Assembly (NCBI GenBank): GCA_934667125.1
Contig: CAKULF010000003.1
Span: 1 to 64,000, forward strand
Origin: an uncultured Candidatus Melainabacteria bacterium
GTDB lineage: Bacteria > Cyanobacteriota > Vampirovibrionia > Gastranaerophilales > Gastranaerophilaceae
Direction: 5' to 3'
DNA: 64,000 nt
Shown here: positions 51,232 to 59,614 of the stretch, in pieces
How the letters are laid out: the number at the start of each line of letters is the position of its first letter
How positions within the stretch are numbered: position 1 is the stretch's first letter
The notes under the pieces: generated by a model
Database searches by the model: none
What the model was told of the DNA's origin: nothing
Seen by the model: only the letters and a program-made list of their open reading frames with translations
Program-made: the position numbers and the translations under genes

Positions 51232-52563
51232 ATGTTTCAAATGAGAAAAAATCCTTATATGAGGGTTTTTTCTTTTTTAATTTTGATAATTTTGTTTTTG
51301 AATAGTTGTGCTTATTGCTATAGCGTTGATTTTTTCTCAAAATTTAACGATAATTGCCTTGAAAACTATATTCTTCAAGCGCTTCAAAATAACCACGAAT
51401 TAAAACAAGCTAATTATGTTCTTGAGCAATATCGATATAATATTAAAGAACAACAATCGATTTTATACCCAAAAGCCTCTGTGTCGGCTAATTATTTCGG
51501 TTCTCATATTCCAAATAAAGACCCTAATTTTTTAATCAAAGAAAATCTTTTCGTTTTGCCGTTTTTTGCTAATTATGAATTGGATTTGCTTTTAAAAAAT
51601 GTTGATAAAGTAAAGTCAAAAAGAAAACTCTATCAAGCCCAAAAAGCTTATACAGATGGGCTTTATATCTCCTTATTGGTGGATGTTGCAACTTGTTATA
51701 TAAATCTGATTACTATTGATTATTTAATTGAAAAACAGCTTGAAATCGTTTCATCCAAAGAAAAAAATGTTAATTACAACCAAAATAAATTCAATTTTGG
51801 GCTAATTGGAACGATTGAAAACAATGATTTCAAAAGGGATTTAGAGGAAGAAAAGATAATTTATAATAATCTTGTTAAAAAGCAAAATTCTCTTATTTAT
51901 AATTTGAAGCTTTTAATCGGGCAAAGTGCGGATAATTCCGACGAATTGGCTCGTGGAAAAATATTGGATTTTGAATATATTGAAAAAATTCCAAACTCAA
52001 TAAGTTCCGATTATATTTATAAAAGACCTGATGTTATTGAAATTGAAAACAAATTAAAAAGCGCCAAAATTGATGTTACTGTTGCCAAAAAGGAATTTTT
52101 CCCAAGTTTTAATATAACAGGATTTTTAACTTTTGATACCGCAGGCGGTGGCAACTTTTTTTCTTGGGGTTCGTCTTTTGCATATTTAATAGCAGGTGCT
52201 AGTCAAGATATTTTTATGGGCGGAAAAAAGTTGGCTAATTTGAAAATAAAAAAGAATAAATATTATGAATTAATGGAAAATTATAAACAAATTGACCTGA
52301 AAGCCATAAAAGAAATTAATGACACTCTAAATTCAATCAAACAGGACACTTTGGCGGAAAATAATTCCAAAGAAAAATTGAAAATTGAAAGCAAAAATTT
52401 TTCTTCAGCTCAAAAAAAGTTAAAAAGAGGAACAATTTCAAAGATTAATTATGTGAATAATAAAGTGAAATTAAAACAAGCACAGCAGATGTCGGCGGCT
52501 TTAAAAACGGTAAGACTTGTTGATTATTTTAATTTATACAAAGCGGTGGGCGGCGAATTATGA
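51232..52563 (+). CDS. TolC-like outer membrane efflux protein
   Basis: 443 aa. Signal sequence with LFLNSC, which might be a lipobox (NodT-type lipoprotein). Two OEP repeats follow, about 50-235 and 265-443, with long helices (QDTLAENNSKEKLKIESKNF). SIFS/KRPDVIEIENKLKSA and FPSFNITGFLTFDTAG are landmarks. Forms the exit channel of the tripartite pump encoded downstream. Overlaps the HlyD-like gene by 4 nt. Start could also be ATG 51259. Confidence 0.88.
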   Translation: MFQMRKNPYMRVFSFLILIILFLNSCAYCYSVDFFSKFNDNCLENYILQALQNNHELKQANYVLEQYRYNIKEQQSILYPKASVSANYFGSHIPNKDPNFLIKENLFVLPFFANYELDLLLKNVDKVKSKRKLYQAQKAYTDGLYISLLVDVATCYINLITIDYLIEKQLEIVSSKEKNVNYNQNKFNFGLIGTIENNDFKRDLEEEKIIYNNLVKKQNSLIYNLKLLIGQSADNSDELARGKILDFEYIEKIPNSISSDYIYKRPDVIEIENKLKSAKIDVTVAKKEFFPSFNITGFLTFDTAGGGNFFSWGSSFAYLIAGASQDIFMGGKKLANLKIKKNKYYELMENYKQIDLKAIKEINDTLNSIKQDTLAENNSKEKLKIESKNFSSAQKKLKRGTISKINYVNNKVKLKQAQQMSAALKTVRLVDYFNLYKAVGGEL

Positions 52564-53420
52564 AGAAAAACATAATAATCATGGCAATTTTAATATTAAT
52601 TGTTGGGCTTGTTTTTTATTTTTTTTATTTTTTAAAGAAAGATAAAAACATAATAACCCTTTACGGAAACGTTGAAATTCGGCAAGTTGACCTTTCTTTT
52701 CAGGTTTCTGGGATAATTGAAAACGTTTTTGTCGAAGAGGGGGATTTTGTTAAAAAAGGGCAAGTTTTAGCAAAAATTGAAGATAAGGATTATAAAATAA
52801 ATTATAAAAAAGCGATTTTTAAGGAAAAACAAAGTAGAGCAAAGGCTAAAGAGGACTCTTCAAAGTTCAAAAGGAACTATCCTTTGTGTTTTGATGATAT
52901 TGTCTCAAAGGAAGAGTGTGAGACTCTTTTGAACAATAAAAATTCCTCAAATGCAACAAATGCCGAGGATAGAGAGAATATTTTATATCAAAAAAATCAA
53001 CTTGAATACACAACACTTTATGCTCCAAATGAGGGTATAATTTCTTCTCGTGTGCAGGAAAAAGGTGCAAGGGTTGATAAAGGGCAGACGATATATGTTA
53101 TGAACTTAACTAAGCCGATTTGGATTAGAAGTTATATCAAGGAAACAGATTTGGGCAATGTTAAATATGGAATGAATGTTAAAGTTAAAACAGATACGAT
53201 TGACCCTAAAACCAATAAAAATAAGGAATATAACGGAAAAATCGGCTATATTTCACCTGTTGCGGAATTTAGCCCAAAAACCGTTCAAAGTGAGGACTTA
53301 AGGGTTGATTTGGTTTATAGAATAAGGGTTTATGTTGACGATAGCGAAATTGACGAATATTTGCGCCAAGGAATGCCAACGACTTTAACTGTAAATTTAA
53401 AGGAAAACAATGATAAATAG
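52560..53420 (+). CDS. HlyD-family membrane fusion protein (YbhG-like)
   Basis: 286 aa. One N-terminal helix (residues 4-24), then a lipoyl/barrel domain (GNVEIRQVDLSFQVSGIIEN and VEEGDFVKKGQVLAKIED), a short helical hairpin (about 85-145), and a second lipoyl half (LYAPNEGIISSRVQEKGARV). The hairpin is shorter than in E. coli YbhG. It links the inner-membrane ABC-2 transporter to the TolC-like protein. Overlaps both neighbours. Confidence 0.9.
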   Translation: MKKNIIIMAILILIVGLVFYFFYFLKKDKNIITLYGNVEIRQVDLSFQVSGIIENVFVEEGDFVKKGQVLAKIEDKDYKINYKKAIFKEKQSRAKAKEDSSKFKRNYPLCFDDIVSKEECETLLNNKNSSNATNAEDRENILYQKNQLEYTTLYAPNEGIISSRVQEKGARVDKGQTIYVMNLTKPIWIRSYIKETDLGNVKYGMNVKVKTDTIDPKTNKNKEYNGKIGYISPVAEFSPKTVQSEDLRVDLVYRIRVYVDDSEIDEYLRQGMPTTLTVNLKENNDK

Positions 53421-54900
53421 TGTTGAAATAGAAAATTTGGTTAAAAAATTTGATGATGAAATTGCTCTTGATAATATAAATTTAAAATTCCAAAAAGGTA
53501 AGATAATTGCGCTTTTAGGGGCTGATGGCGCCGGAAAAACAACGCTGTTAAGAAGTTTGATTGGTTTAATTTGTCCAAGTGAGGGAAAAATTTTAACTCT
53601 TGGATTTAATCCTGTTGAGAAAAAGGAAAAAATAGTTGAATTAGTTGGCTATATGCCCCAAAAGTTCGGACTATATGAGGATTTGAGTGTAATAGAAAAT
53701 TTGAATTTGTATGCTGAACTTAAAAATTCACCTAAAAATTTTGATGAATTATTAAATTTTACAACCCTTGCACCTTTTAAAAAGCGCCTTGCAAGGGATT
53801 TGTCGGGTGGAATGAAACAAAAATTGGGGCTTGCTTGCGCTTTATTGGGCAATCCTGAATTATTAATATTGGATGAACCTGGGGTTGGGGTTGATCCGTT
53901 ATCAAGAATAGAGTTGTTGGATTTGGTTAAAAAGATGATAAACAAGAATACGAGCGTGATTTGGTCAAGTTCATATTTAGACGAAGCTTATAATTTTGAA
54001 TATTCAATAATTTTAGACAAAGGAAAAGTTATTTTTAAAGGTGATACTAAAACTTTGGGAGAGGATTATGAAATCTTTGAAAAGCGAGTCATAGACTTGA
54101 TGGGCGGATATGATAGTAAACCATCACAAGTTGCTCTTAATTATCACCTTGCTCAAAATGATAAGACTTGCGTTGTTTTGGCGGATAAGTTGTCTAAAAA
54201 ATTTGGAAATTTTTGGGCAGTTAAAAACAATTCTTTTTGTATCAAAAAAGGCGAAATATTTGGGCTTTTAGGTCCAAATGGCGCAGGAAAATCAACAACT
54301 TTTCAAATGATGTGCGCACTTTTAAAACCAACAAGCGGAAGCGGCTATATTATGGGAATTGATGTTGCTAAAGAAAGCGCAAAAGCAAGAAAATACTTAG
54401 GTTATATGGCTCAAAAATTTTCTTTATACCAACGATTGTCGGTTGTTGATAATCTTGAATTTTTTGCAGGCTGCTATGGCTTATTTGGCAAGGATAAGAA
54501 AGAAAAGATTGATAGAATGTTGAAGATTTTTGAGCTTGAAAAATATAAAGACACAACAAGCTCACTTTTGCCTTTGGGGTTTAAGCAAAGATTGGCGCTG
54601 TCTTGCGCTTTAATTCATCAACCGCCGATTTTATTTTTGGATGAGCCGACAAGCGGAGTTGATGTTATTCAAAGAAAAGAATTTTGGAATCATATTAAAT
54701 CTTTGTCTAAAATCGGGGTGAGTGTTCTTGTAACGACGCATTTTATGGACGAGGCAAGGTTTTGCGATAATATTTCACTTTTTTATAACGGAAAAATAAT
54801 TGCTCTTGATAAGCCTGATAAAATAGTTGAAAAATCGGGCGAAAAGAATATGCAAAACGCTTTTATCGGCTTAATTAAAAAGGCAAGGCAAGAAGAATGA
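53410..54900 (+). CDS. Tandem ABC ATPase (two nucleotide-binding domains, YbhF-like)
   Basis: 496 aa with two ATPase domains in one chain. NBD1: Walker A GADGAGKTT, signature LSGGMKQ, Walker B LLILDEPGVGVD, but the H-loop His is missing (IWSSSYLDEA). NBD2: Walker A GPNGAGKST, signature degenerate (LPLGFKQRL), Walker B LFLDEPTSGVD, H-loop TTHFMDEA. This asymmetry also occurs in YbhF/RbbA-type proteins. Powers the two ABC-2 permeases that follow; overlap of 4 nt with the next gene. Confidence 0.93.
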   Translation: MINSVEIENLVKKFDDEIALDNINLKFQKGKIIALLGADGAGKTTLLRSLIGLICPSEGKILTLGFNPVEKKEKIVELVGYMPQKFGLYEDLSVIENLNLYAELKNSPKNFDELLNFTTLAPFKKRLARDLSGGMKQKLGLACALLGNPELLILDEPGVGVDPLSRIELLDLVKKMINKNTSVIWSSSYLDEAYNFEYSIILDKGKVIFKGDTKTLGEDYEIFEKRVIDLMGGYDSKPSQVALNYHLAQNDKTCVVLADKLSKKFGNFWAVKNNSFCIKKGEIFGLLGPNGAGKSTTFQMMCALLKPTSGSGYIMGIDVAKESAKARKYLGYMAQKFSLYQRLSVVDNLEFFAGCYGLFGKDKKEKIDRMLKIFELEKYKDTTSSLLPLGFKQRLALSCALIHQPPILFLDEPTSGVDVIQRKEFWNHIKSLSKIGVSVLVTTHFMDEARFCDNISLFYNGKIIALDKPDKIVEKSGEKNMQNAFIGLIKKARQEE

Positions 54901-56012
54901 GGATTTATTTTGCTTTAATTAAAAAAGAATTTTTACAAATAATCAGGGATTTTTCAAGTATATTAATTGCTTTCGTTTTGCCTTTGATTATTTTGTTTTT
55001 GTATTGTTATGGAATAAATTTAGACACTTTAAAAGTGACTTTGGGAATAAAAAACGATGATATTAACCCTAAAATTTCAACTTTGATGAATGCTTTTAAC
55101 CACAGTAACTACATAAGAGTGAGCTATTATAACAACAAAAATCATGCCTATAACGATATTAAAAATTCAAAATTAAAAGCTTTAATCACTTTTCCAAACG
55201 ACTTTACGACTAATCTTTTAAAAGGTCAAAGCGCAACGGCATATTTAATTACGGACGGTTCTGAAACGAATTTAGCAAATTATAGCCAAAATTATTCTAT
55301 TCAAATTATAAACGATTGGCTAAATAAATCAGATTTTAGATATAACCTTAAAAAACCTCTGGTAACTGCTGAAAATCGCTATTGGTTTAATCAAGATGTT
55401 AATTCTCATTATTTTATTCTTCCGGGGTCTTTGGCTGTGACTATGAATTTAATTGGGATATTGCTTACTGCTTTGGTTATTTCAAGAGAGTGGGAAAGAG
55501 GAACGCTTGAGCAATTGTTTTCAACAAAAATCACAAAGTTGAATTTTGTAATAGGAAAATATGTTCCATATTTCACGCTTGGAATGTTGTCTTTTATTTT
55601 TAATGTTTTCTTGTGTATTTTTGTGTTTAAAATTCCTTTCAGGGGGAATTTATTCGTCCTCTTTTTTGTTGGCGGATTATATCTTTTTACTTGCTTGGGG
55701 GTGGGTTTAACCATAAGTTCATATTATAAAGAACAATTTTCTTCTTCTCAAATGGCTTTATCGTTTGGGATGTTGCCTGCTTTGTTGTTATCGGGTTTGA
55801 TTTATCCGATTAGTTCTATGCCTAAAATTTTTCAATTTTTAACAATGATTTTGCCTCCAAGATATTTTATTATATTTATCCAGAGCGAATTTATGGCAGG
55901 AAGCATTCCAAAAATAATCCTTATAAACTCTTTATTCTTAAGCATTTTGGGCTTAGGGTTGTTTTTTCTTGTATATTCCAATATCGATTTGAGGTTAGAA
56001 AAATGCAAATAA
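54897..56012 (+). CDS. ABC-2 type permease, first (YbhS-like)
   Basis: 371 aa. One helix at the N-terminus, a large periplasmic domain (about 45-170), then five helices. The signature SREWERGTLEQLFSTKITKL and MILPPRYFIIFIQSEFMAG are typical. It forms a heterodimer with the next permease. Overlaps the next gene by 10 nt. Confidence 0.92.
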   Translation: MRIYFALIKKEFLQIIRDFSSILIAFVLPLIILFLYCYGINLDTLKVTLGIKNDDINPKISTLMNAFNHSNYIRVSYYNNKNHAYNDIKNSKLKALITFPNDFTTNLLKGQSATAYLITDGSETNLANYSQNYSIQIINDWLNKSDFRYNLKKPLVTAENRYWFNQDVNSHYFILPGSLAVTMNLIGILLTALVISREWERGTLEQLFSTKITKLNFVIGKYVPYFTLGMLSFIFNVFLCIFVFKIPFRGNLFVLFFVGGLYLFTCLGVGLTISSYYKEQFSSSQMALSFGMLPALLLSGLIYPISSMPKIFQFLTMILPPRYFIIFIQSEFMAGSIPKIILINSLFLSILGLGLFFLVYSNIDLRLEKCK

Positions 56013-57130
56013 GATTTGATAGCATAAATAGGCTTAAAAGCCTTATAATTAAAGAGTTTCTATCTGTTTTTAAAGATCCGAAAAATAGAGCCCTAATCAT
56101 TATTCCTCCAATTATGCAGTTGTTTGTTTTTGCGCCTGCTATTACTTTGGAAATTAAAAACATAGATTTAGCGGTTTTGGACTATTCCGCTTCTTATCAA
56201 TCTCGTGAGCTTGTTTCAAGGTTTTATAATTCGCCGTGGTTTAAGAAAATTCGCTATGAAAAAGACTTAAAAAGTTTTAAAAATGATATAAATTTAAAAA
56301 ATTCTCACGCTGGAATAATTATTCAAAATGATTTTGCTAATAACATTTCTAAAAAAGAAACTTCAAATATTTTTGTTGTGCTTGATGGCAGACAGACAAA
56401 TTCAGCTGGGATTTTATCGGGATATATTTCAGAAATCATTTCAAATTATAATAAAGAGCTTCAAAATCGATATGATATAAAAGGAAGCGATGTTAATCTT
56501 GAAATTAGAAATTGGTATAATTCTAATATTCTTTATGAGTGGTTTTTAACGGTTAATTTGATTGTTATGTTGTCTTTGGTTTTGGCTTTACTGTTGTCTG
56601 CTATGTCTATAGCTCGAGAAAGGGAACTGGGGACATTTAACCAACTTTTGGTCAGTCCTTTAACGTATGATGAAATCTTAATCGGCAAAACCATTCCGCC
56701 CCTTATAATTTCTGTTGTTTTAACTTTAATCATCACTCTTGTTGTGATTTATGTTTTTGATATTCCGTTTAGGGGAAATGTTTTTCTTTATATTTTAACA
56801 ATTTTTACCTCGTTATTTTCAATTATCGGAATAGGTTTATTTATTTCATCAATCTCATATACTCAACAAATGGCGCTATTAGGGGCTTTTAGCTTTGAAA
56901 TGCCTGCTGTGTTATTATCTGGTTTTGTTTCTCCAATTGAAGATATGCCAAAATTTTTTCAAATTATAGCAAGTTTTAACCCGATTAAATATTATATGCA
57001 CACCGTTAAAGGAATATATTTTAAAAATATGTCAGCTCCAACAGTTATAGAAAACCTTGTGCCTTTGTTTTTAATTGCAATTATAACTCTTGGCGTTGCT
57101 CGTTGGAGTTTTAAAAATCAGTTGAAATAA
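56003..57130 (+). CDS. ABC-2 type permease, second (YbhR-like)
   Basis: 375 aa with the same layout as the preceding permease. IKEFLSVFKDPKNRALIIIP, then ARERELGTFNQLLVSPLTYD and FNPIKYYMHTVKGIYFKNMS. Last gene of the five-gene efflux operon. In E. coli YbhGFSR exports Na+/H+ and drugs; substrates here are unknown. No clear terminator follows before the hydrogenase gene. Confidence 0.92.
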   Translation: MQIRFDSINRLKSLIIKEFLSVFKDPKNRALIIIPPIMQLFVFAPAITLEIKNIDLAVLDYSASYQSRELVSRFYNSPWFKKIRYEKDLKSFKNDINLKNSHAGIIIQNDFANNISKKETSNIFVVLDGRQTNSAGILSGYISEIISNYNKELQNRYDIKGSDVNLEIRNWYNSNILYEWFLTVNLIVMLSLVLALLLSAMSIARERELGTFNQLLVSPLTYDEILIGKTIPPLIISVVLTLIITLVVIYVFDIPFRGNVFLYILTIFTSLFSIIGIGLFISSISYTQQMALLGAFSFEMPAVLLSGFVSPIEDMPKFFQIIASFNPIKYYMHTVKGIYFKNMSAPTVIENLVPLFLIAIITLGVARWSFKNQLK

Positions 57131-57200
57131 ATTTTGTTGTTCGTGTTAAAATTTTATCGAAAGTATTGTAAACTGTAAATAAAAAAAGGAATATAGAATA

Positions 57201-58658
57201 ATGACCAACACTAATCAACAAATAACAATCAAAAAAGAAGTTATGACAAAATTGATTGAAGCATTTTATTCAGATGATTTTGAAGAAAACACAAGATTAA
57301 TTCAATATGATTTACGTCCGGAGGGCGCCGAAGTACCTTTTAGATGTTGCATTCATAAAGAAAGAGCAATTATTAAAAAAAGAATCATAGCTGACCTTGG
57401 TTTTCCATTGGAAGAAGATGATGATAGAGTTTCTTTAACTACTTATGCTAAAAAAGCAATGGAAAGAGAAGAAATCAATAACAAAAATTTAACAGTTCTT
57501 CAAACGGCTTGCAAGGGTTGCGCTACAAACACTATGACAGTTACAAACCTTTGCCAAGGCTGTGTTGCTCGTCCTTGCGAAAAAGTTTGCAGATTTGACG
57601 CTATTCATATTGTTGATGGCAAGTCTGTAATTAATAATGAAAAATGTAAAAAATGTCAAATGTGCGTTAAGGTTTGCCCTTATCATGCTATCGTTAAAAG
57701 AACAGTCCCTTGCGAGGATACGTGTCCTGTGGATGCTATTCATAAAGATGAAACAGGCTTTGCAACAATTGATTATGATAAATGTATAAATTGCGGTAAA
57801 TGTATTATGTCTTGTCCTTTTGGGGCGGTTCATGAAAAAAGCCAAATAATTGATATTTTGAAAGCTATGAAATCCGGAAAACAAATGATAGCAATGTTTG
57901 CGCCTGCTATTGTCGGTCAATTTAATGGTTCAATTTATCAATTAAAAACAGCTATTTTAAAAGCAGGATTTTCTAAAGCAATTGAAGTAGCAGTTGGAGC
58001 AGATATTACCACTCATAACGAAGCAAAAGAGTTTGTTGAAAGAATGAATGAGGGTAAACCGTTTATGACAACATCTTGCTGCGCAGGCTATATCAGATTA
58101 GTTAAAAAACATTTAGAAGAAATCAAACCATACGTTTCTGATACTCAAACACCTTTGTATTACACAGCAGAATTGATGAAAAAAGAATATCCTGATTCTG
58201 TTACAGTATTTATAAGCCCTTGTGTTGCAAAACGTGCGGAAGGCTTTGAAAATGATAATGTTGACTATATTATGTCAGCAGAGGAATTGGACGCATTATT
58301 TGAAGCAAAGAAAATCAAAGTTTCAGAAATGGAAGAAACAAAAATTGAAAACGAACCATCAAAACAAGCTAGAAACTTTGCTATAACAGGCGGAGTAGCA
58401 GAAGCAGTTAAGGCATGCTTGCCTGATGAAACTCTTGTAAAACCAATGGTAATCAGCGGTTTGAATAAAGATTCAATCAAAGCTCTTAAAAAATGCGCTA
58501 CAACAGGAAAAGTTGATGAGGGCTGTAACTTAATTGAAGTTATGTGCTGCGAGGGCGGATGTCTTTGCGGAAACGCAACGGTAGAGGACGTTAGAGTTTC
58601 TAAAAAAACAATCAACAACTTACTTAAAGAAAGTAAAGATATTGAAAAAAATAGCTAA
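57201..58658 (+). CDS. Monomeric [FeFe] hydrogenase, group B type
   Basis: 485 aa. Four cysteine clusters in the N-terminal half (CKGCATN with CQGCVARPCEKVC, CKKCQMCVKVCPY, CEDTCPVDAI, CINCGKCIMSCPF) bind [4Fe-4S] clusters. H-cluster motifs: L1 TTSCCAGYIR, L2 ISPCVAKRAEG, L3 EVMCCEGGCLCGNA. The TSCCAGY form of L1 and the extra N-terminal cysteines fit group B enzymes. It oxidises or makes H2 with ferredoxin and so can dispose of fermentation electrons. No hydEFG maturases are in the window. AAAAGGAAT site, spacing 10. Confidence 0.93.
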   Translation: MTNTNQQITIKKEVMTKLIEAFYSDDFEENTRLIQYDLRPEGAEVPFRCCIHKERAIIKKRIIADLGFPLEEDDDRVSLTTYAKKAMEREEINNKNLTVLQTACKGCATNTMTVTNLCQGCVARPCEKVCRFDAIHIVDGKSVINNEKCKKCQMCVKVCPYHAIVKRTVPCEDTCPVDAIHKDETGFATIDYDKCINCGKCIMSCPFGAVHEKSQIIDILKAMKSGKQMIAMFAPAIVGQFNGSIYQLKTAILKAGFSKAIEVAVGADITTHNEAKEFVERMNEGKPFMTTSCCAGYIRLVKKHLEEIKPYVSDTQTPLYYTAELMKKEYPDSVTVFISPCVAKRAEGFENDNVDYIMSAEELDALFEAKKIKVSEMEETKIENEPSKQARNFAITGGVAEAVKACLPDETLVKPMVISGLNKDSIKALKKCATTGKVDEGCNLIEVMCCEGGCLCGNATVEDVRVSKKTINNLLKESKDIEKNS

Positions 58659-58677
58659 AAATTAGCAACTTTTTTTG

Positions 58678-58706
58678 TTGAGATGTTTTATAACGAGTGA
58701 TATACT
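58678..58706 (+). promoter_or_regulatory. Near-consensus promoter of the 62-aa gene
   Basis: TTGAGA (58678-58683), 17-nt spacer, TATACT (58701-58706). The leader would be about 26 nt and holds the very strong AAGGAGGGG ribosome site. The promoter makes the gene independent of the hydrogenase. Confidence 0.78.
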
Positions 58707-58738
58707 ATGAATGTAGTGTGTGAATGAAGGAGGGGAAT

Positions 58739-58927
58739 ATGATACAACCACTTCAAGCAATAGCCAATCGCACTATGATGTCTAGCCCGTTTAAGAAAGC
58801 TAATGACTTCAGCTCTTATCAAAGAACTGCATCTTACGCTCCATTAGGCGAAAAATTAGACATTAAATGTACGAATGAACGTCAATTGACCAAATCATGC
58901 GGTCAAAAATTAGACATCTTAGGTTAA
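58739..58927 (+). CDS. 62-aa hypothetical protein in its own well-built transcription unit
   Basis: Start at ATG 58739 because AAGGAGGGG lies just before it; the earlier ATG at 58724 overlaps this site. No membrane helix or signal. Sequence motifs: NRTMMSSPFKKANDFSSYQR, and a pair of similar octamers GEKLDIKC and GQKLDILG separated by TNERQLTKSC. Two cysteines. Not recognised. Near-consensus promoter, strong ribosome site and strong terminator suggest high expression. Confidence 0.65.
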   Translation: MIQPLQAIANRTMMSSPFKKANDFSSYQRTASYAPLGEKLDIKCTNERQLTKSCGQKLDILG

Positions 58928-58956
58928 AATCAAGGGGTAATCCCCTTGATTTTTTT
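58928..58956 (+). terminator. Terminator of the 62-aa gene
   Basis: A 10-bp stem AATCAAGGGG/CCCCTTGATT with a TAAT loop, then TTTTT. It starts at the base after the stop codon. Confidence 0.95.
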
Positions 58957-58972
58957 ATGTTAAACTATAGTC

Positions 58973-59593
58973 ATGTTCACCGGATTAATCGAAAAAGTAG
59001 CAAAATTAAAAAATATTGTTTTGACTCATCAAGGGGCGGTTTTATCAATCGAAAATCCTTTTGATGATGTTAAACTCGGTGATTCTGTTGCAATAAATGG
59101 CGCTTGTTTGACTGTTTCAAAAATGGAAAATAATATCTTATATTTTGATGTTATGAGAGAAACTTTAAATCTTACAAATTTGAAAGATTTAAAAGTGGAT
59201 GACGAGGTTAATCTTGAAAGAGCACTATTAATAACTTCTAGGCTTGACGGGCATGTTGTAAGTGGGCATATTGATTGCATTTCAGCCGTTAAAGAAATAG
59301 TGGATGATGGTTTTTCAAAAAGAGTTGAATTTAATTGCGATAGTTCTTTAATTATTAAAAAAGGCTCAATTGCGGTTAATGGCGTGAGTTTGACGGTTGT
59401 TGACGTTTTTGAAAATGGCTTTAGCGTTTCTTTAATTCCAACAACTTTTGAAAAAACTAATTTAAAAAACCTGAAAATCGGCGATATAGTTAATATTGAG
59501 TATGATGTTATTGCAAAATATATTAATAAATTTACAAAAAACGAAGAAAATTCTAAAATTACAATGGAATTTTTGAAAGAAAATGGCTTTTAA
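58973..59593 (+). CDS. ribE: Riboflavin synthase alpha subunit
   Basis: 206 aa. Two similar lumazine-binding halves: MFTGLIEKVAKLKNIV with VAINGACLTV, and HVVSGHIDCISAV with IAVNGVSLTVVDVFENGFSV. Dismutates two lumazine molecules to riboflavin. No FMN riboswitch fits in the 45 nt after the preceding gene. An extended -10 (TGTTAAACT, 58958-58966) lies 6 nt before the ATG, with no Shine-Dalgarno. Operon with ribBA. Confidence 0.95.
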   Translation: MFTGLIEKVAKLKNIVLTHQGAVLSIENPFDDVKLGDSVAINGACLTVSKMENNILYFDVMRETLNLTNLKDLKVDDEVNLERALLITSRLDGHVVSGHIDCISAVKEIVDDGFSKRVEFNCDSSLIIKKGSIAVNGVSLTVVDVFENGFSVSLIPTTFEKTNLKNLKIGDIVNIEYDVIAKYINKFTKNEENSKITMEFLKENGF

Positions 59594-59614
59594 AAAATAA
59601 AAAGGGAAGATAAA

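Noticed and set aside
58928..58972. FMN riboswitch before ribE
   Set aside because: The 45-nt gap is filled by a terminator and a -10 box; no room for an aptamer.
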